NCBI GenBank assembly: GCA_964574215.1
Contig: CAZNLR010000060.1
Location: 1 to 23,410, forward strand
Length of the DNA: 23,410 bases
Source of the DNA: GCA-2725625 sp964574215
GTDB taxonomy: Bacteria > Pseudomonadota > Alphaproteobacteria > Rhodospirillales > UBA2165
Direction of reading: 5' to 3'
The notes beneath the pieces were generated by a model that saw only the letters and a program-made list of their open reading frames with translations, did no database searches and was not told the origin of the DNA. Numbering within the stretch: the first letter of the stretch is position 1; each line of letters opens with the position of its first letter. This document shows positions 22,677 through 23,410 of this stretch, in pieces. A program made the position numbers and the translations under genes.

Positions 22677-22985
22677 TCACAGCCAGGATTGTACCGTACT
22701 GTGCTCTTCAACCAAATCGACAAATCCGCCGTAATCGACCAGTGTCAGACCATCGATTAACGGTTTTTCGCTCAGTCCCCTCGCCTCTATATCAGGTGCG
22801 AGGGCGTAAATTTTGATATCGTCCGCCCGATCTGTCATTTCAGAGGCAACCGACGTTTCCGCCAATGCACCGTAGACGCCGTCTTCGATTAGCAAAACCG
22901 CTGCGCCCGTTTTGGCGAGACGCAGACAGCTGGACAGGGTGTTCTTTTCAAAGGGTGATTTATTTACCGTGTGTAAGACCGCCAT
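22677..22985 (-). CDS. dsrH: DsrH, sulfur-relay subunit (TusB family)
   Basis: A 102-residue TusB/DsrH protein (MAVLHTVNKSPFEKNTLSSCLRL) with a cysteine at position 20, the usual conserved site. It contains AVLLIEDGVYGAL and ends SWL. DsrH forms a hexamer with DsrE and DsrF that passes sulfur to DsrC. The ATG has a perfect AGGAGG overlapping the dsrF stop (TAG), so the two are coupled. The dsrC start follows after 35 bases. Confidence 0.93.
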   Translation of the reverse strand: MAVLHTVNKSPFEKNTLSSCLRLAKTGAAVLLIEDGVYGALAETSVASEMTDRADDIKIYALAPDIEARGLSEKPLIDGLTLVDYGGFVDLVEEHSTVQSWL

Positions 22986-22994
22986 CTTCGCCTC

Positions 22995-23387
22995 CTAAAA
23001 CGTCACGACGACGTCTTGGTCGTCCATCATGTCAGCCAACTCAGCGGAACTGACGACTTCGACCGGAACGACAAGATCGTCGGCAGTGAGGCCGCGGGCT
23101 TCGAGGGATTCCTTTTCGGCGTAGAGTTTTTCCACGTCGTACCCTTCAAGCGCCCGGTAAGTGGGCGAAAAGTTTTTCATATTGATGCCCTTGGTATCCT
23201 GATCCTTTTTGATCTGGAATACACCGTCATCCATAAACACCATGCTGACATCCTGGTCGAAGGCGGCGGTGATCAGAACGACCTCCAGCCCTTCGAGTGC
23301 GTAAATCGTGCCGTAGGGCGCTTTGCGGTTGACGTACATAAATTTCTTTACGGGACCGTCAAATTCGTCGTCTTCCCAATCTTCCAT
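22995..23387 (-). CDS. dsrF: DsrF, sulfur-relay subunit (TusC family)
   Basis: ATG 23387 has GGAGGGGAGAG upstream; a TTG at 23405 is in frame but would use up that ribosome site. The 130-residue product matches DsrF/TusC: KKFMYVNRKAPYGTIYALEGLEVVLITAAFDQDVSMVFMDDGVFQ. It has no cysteine, which is consistent with a structural role in the DsrEFH hexamer, where DsrE and DsrH carry the active cysteines. At the window edge the bases just upstream (23402-23410) read Gly-Asp-stop in one frame and may be the tail of the preceding gene, expected to be dsrE. Confidence 0.9.
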   Translation of the reverse strand: MEDWEDDEFDGPVKKFMYVNRKAPYGTIYALEGLEVVLITAAFDQDVSMVFMDDGVFQIKKDQDTKGINMKNFSPTYRALEGYDVEKLYAEKESLEARGLTADDLVVPVEVVSSAELADMMDDQDVVVTF

Positions 23388-23410
23388 TTCTCTCCCCTCC
23401 CTCAATCGCC

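Overview
The window looks like part of the chromosome of a sulfur-oxidising proteobacterium. Alphaproteobacteria of the Rhodospirillales/Magnetospirillum type fit best, but this is inferred from gene content only and a gammaproteobacterium is not excluded. The diagnostic part is the right-hand third. It holds most of a reverse-type dissimilatory sulfite reductase (rDsr) operon on the minus strand in the order dsrF-H-C-M-K-L-J-O-P-[TrpD2/YbiB-like]-N. dsrA, dsrB and dsrE would lie beyond position 23410. The DsrEFH type of sulfur-relay protein and DsrL mark the oxidising version of the pathway. DsrEFH and DsrC pass sulfur on the DsrC cysteines, DsrMKJOP is the transmembrane electron-transfer complex, DsrL is the NAD(P)H/FAD iron-sulfur partner, and DsrN makes the amidated sirohaem.

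Positions 9558-13024 form a satellite of small sulfur or redox genes next to the 3' end of the dsr operon: a rhodanese, a secreted DsrE-like protein, a secreted GlcG/HbpS-like protein, a SoxS-like periplasmic thioredoxin and a TsuA-like (YeeE/YedE) thiosulfate importer that converges on dsrN. The rhodanese and importer promoters share an exact 13-base element at the -10 position, which suggests joint control. Positions 7696-9555 hold two divergent orphan receivers, one of them fused to a metallo-beta-lactamase-fold hydrolase.

Positions 404-7680 are mostly unrelated metabolism. A minus-strand group selD-ubiT-ubiU-ubiV-radical SAM combines selenophosphate synthesis with oxygen-independent ubiquinone synthesis and an anaerobic sulfatase-maturase-like enzyme. 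selD itself carries an in-frame TGA (selenocysteine) followed by a small SECIS-like hairpin, so an ATG-to-stop ORF call misses its first 25 residues. Upstream lie a phytanoyl-CoA-dioxygenase-like gene with a clear intrinsic terminator, a transglutaminase-like gene and a divergent gpt-type phosphoribosyltransferase. The left edge holds the 5' part of a secreted solute-binding-like protein. The UbiTUV genes imply that the cell makes ubiquinone both with and without oxygen, which suits a quinone-linked sulfur oxidiser living at oxic-anoxic boundaries.

Noncoding features include two GC-rich inverted-dimer repeats inside the dsr operon (dsrC/dsrM and TrpD2-like/dsrN junctions), each running into the ribosome-binding region of the next gene, and a cluster of three short palindromes between convergent genes at 10768-10845. 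No tRNA, rRNA, CRISPR array, transposase or prophage gene was seen.
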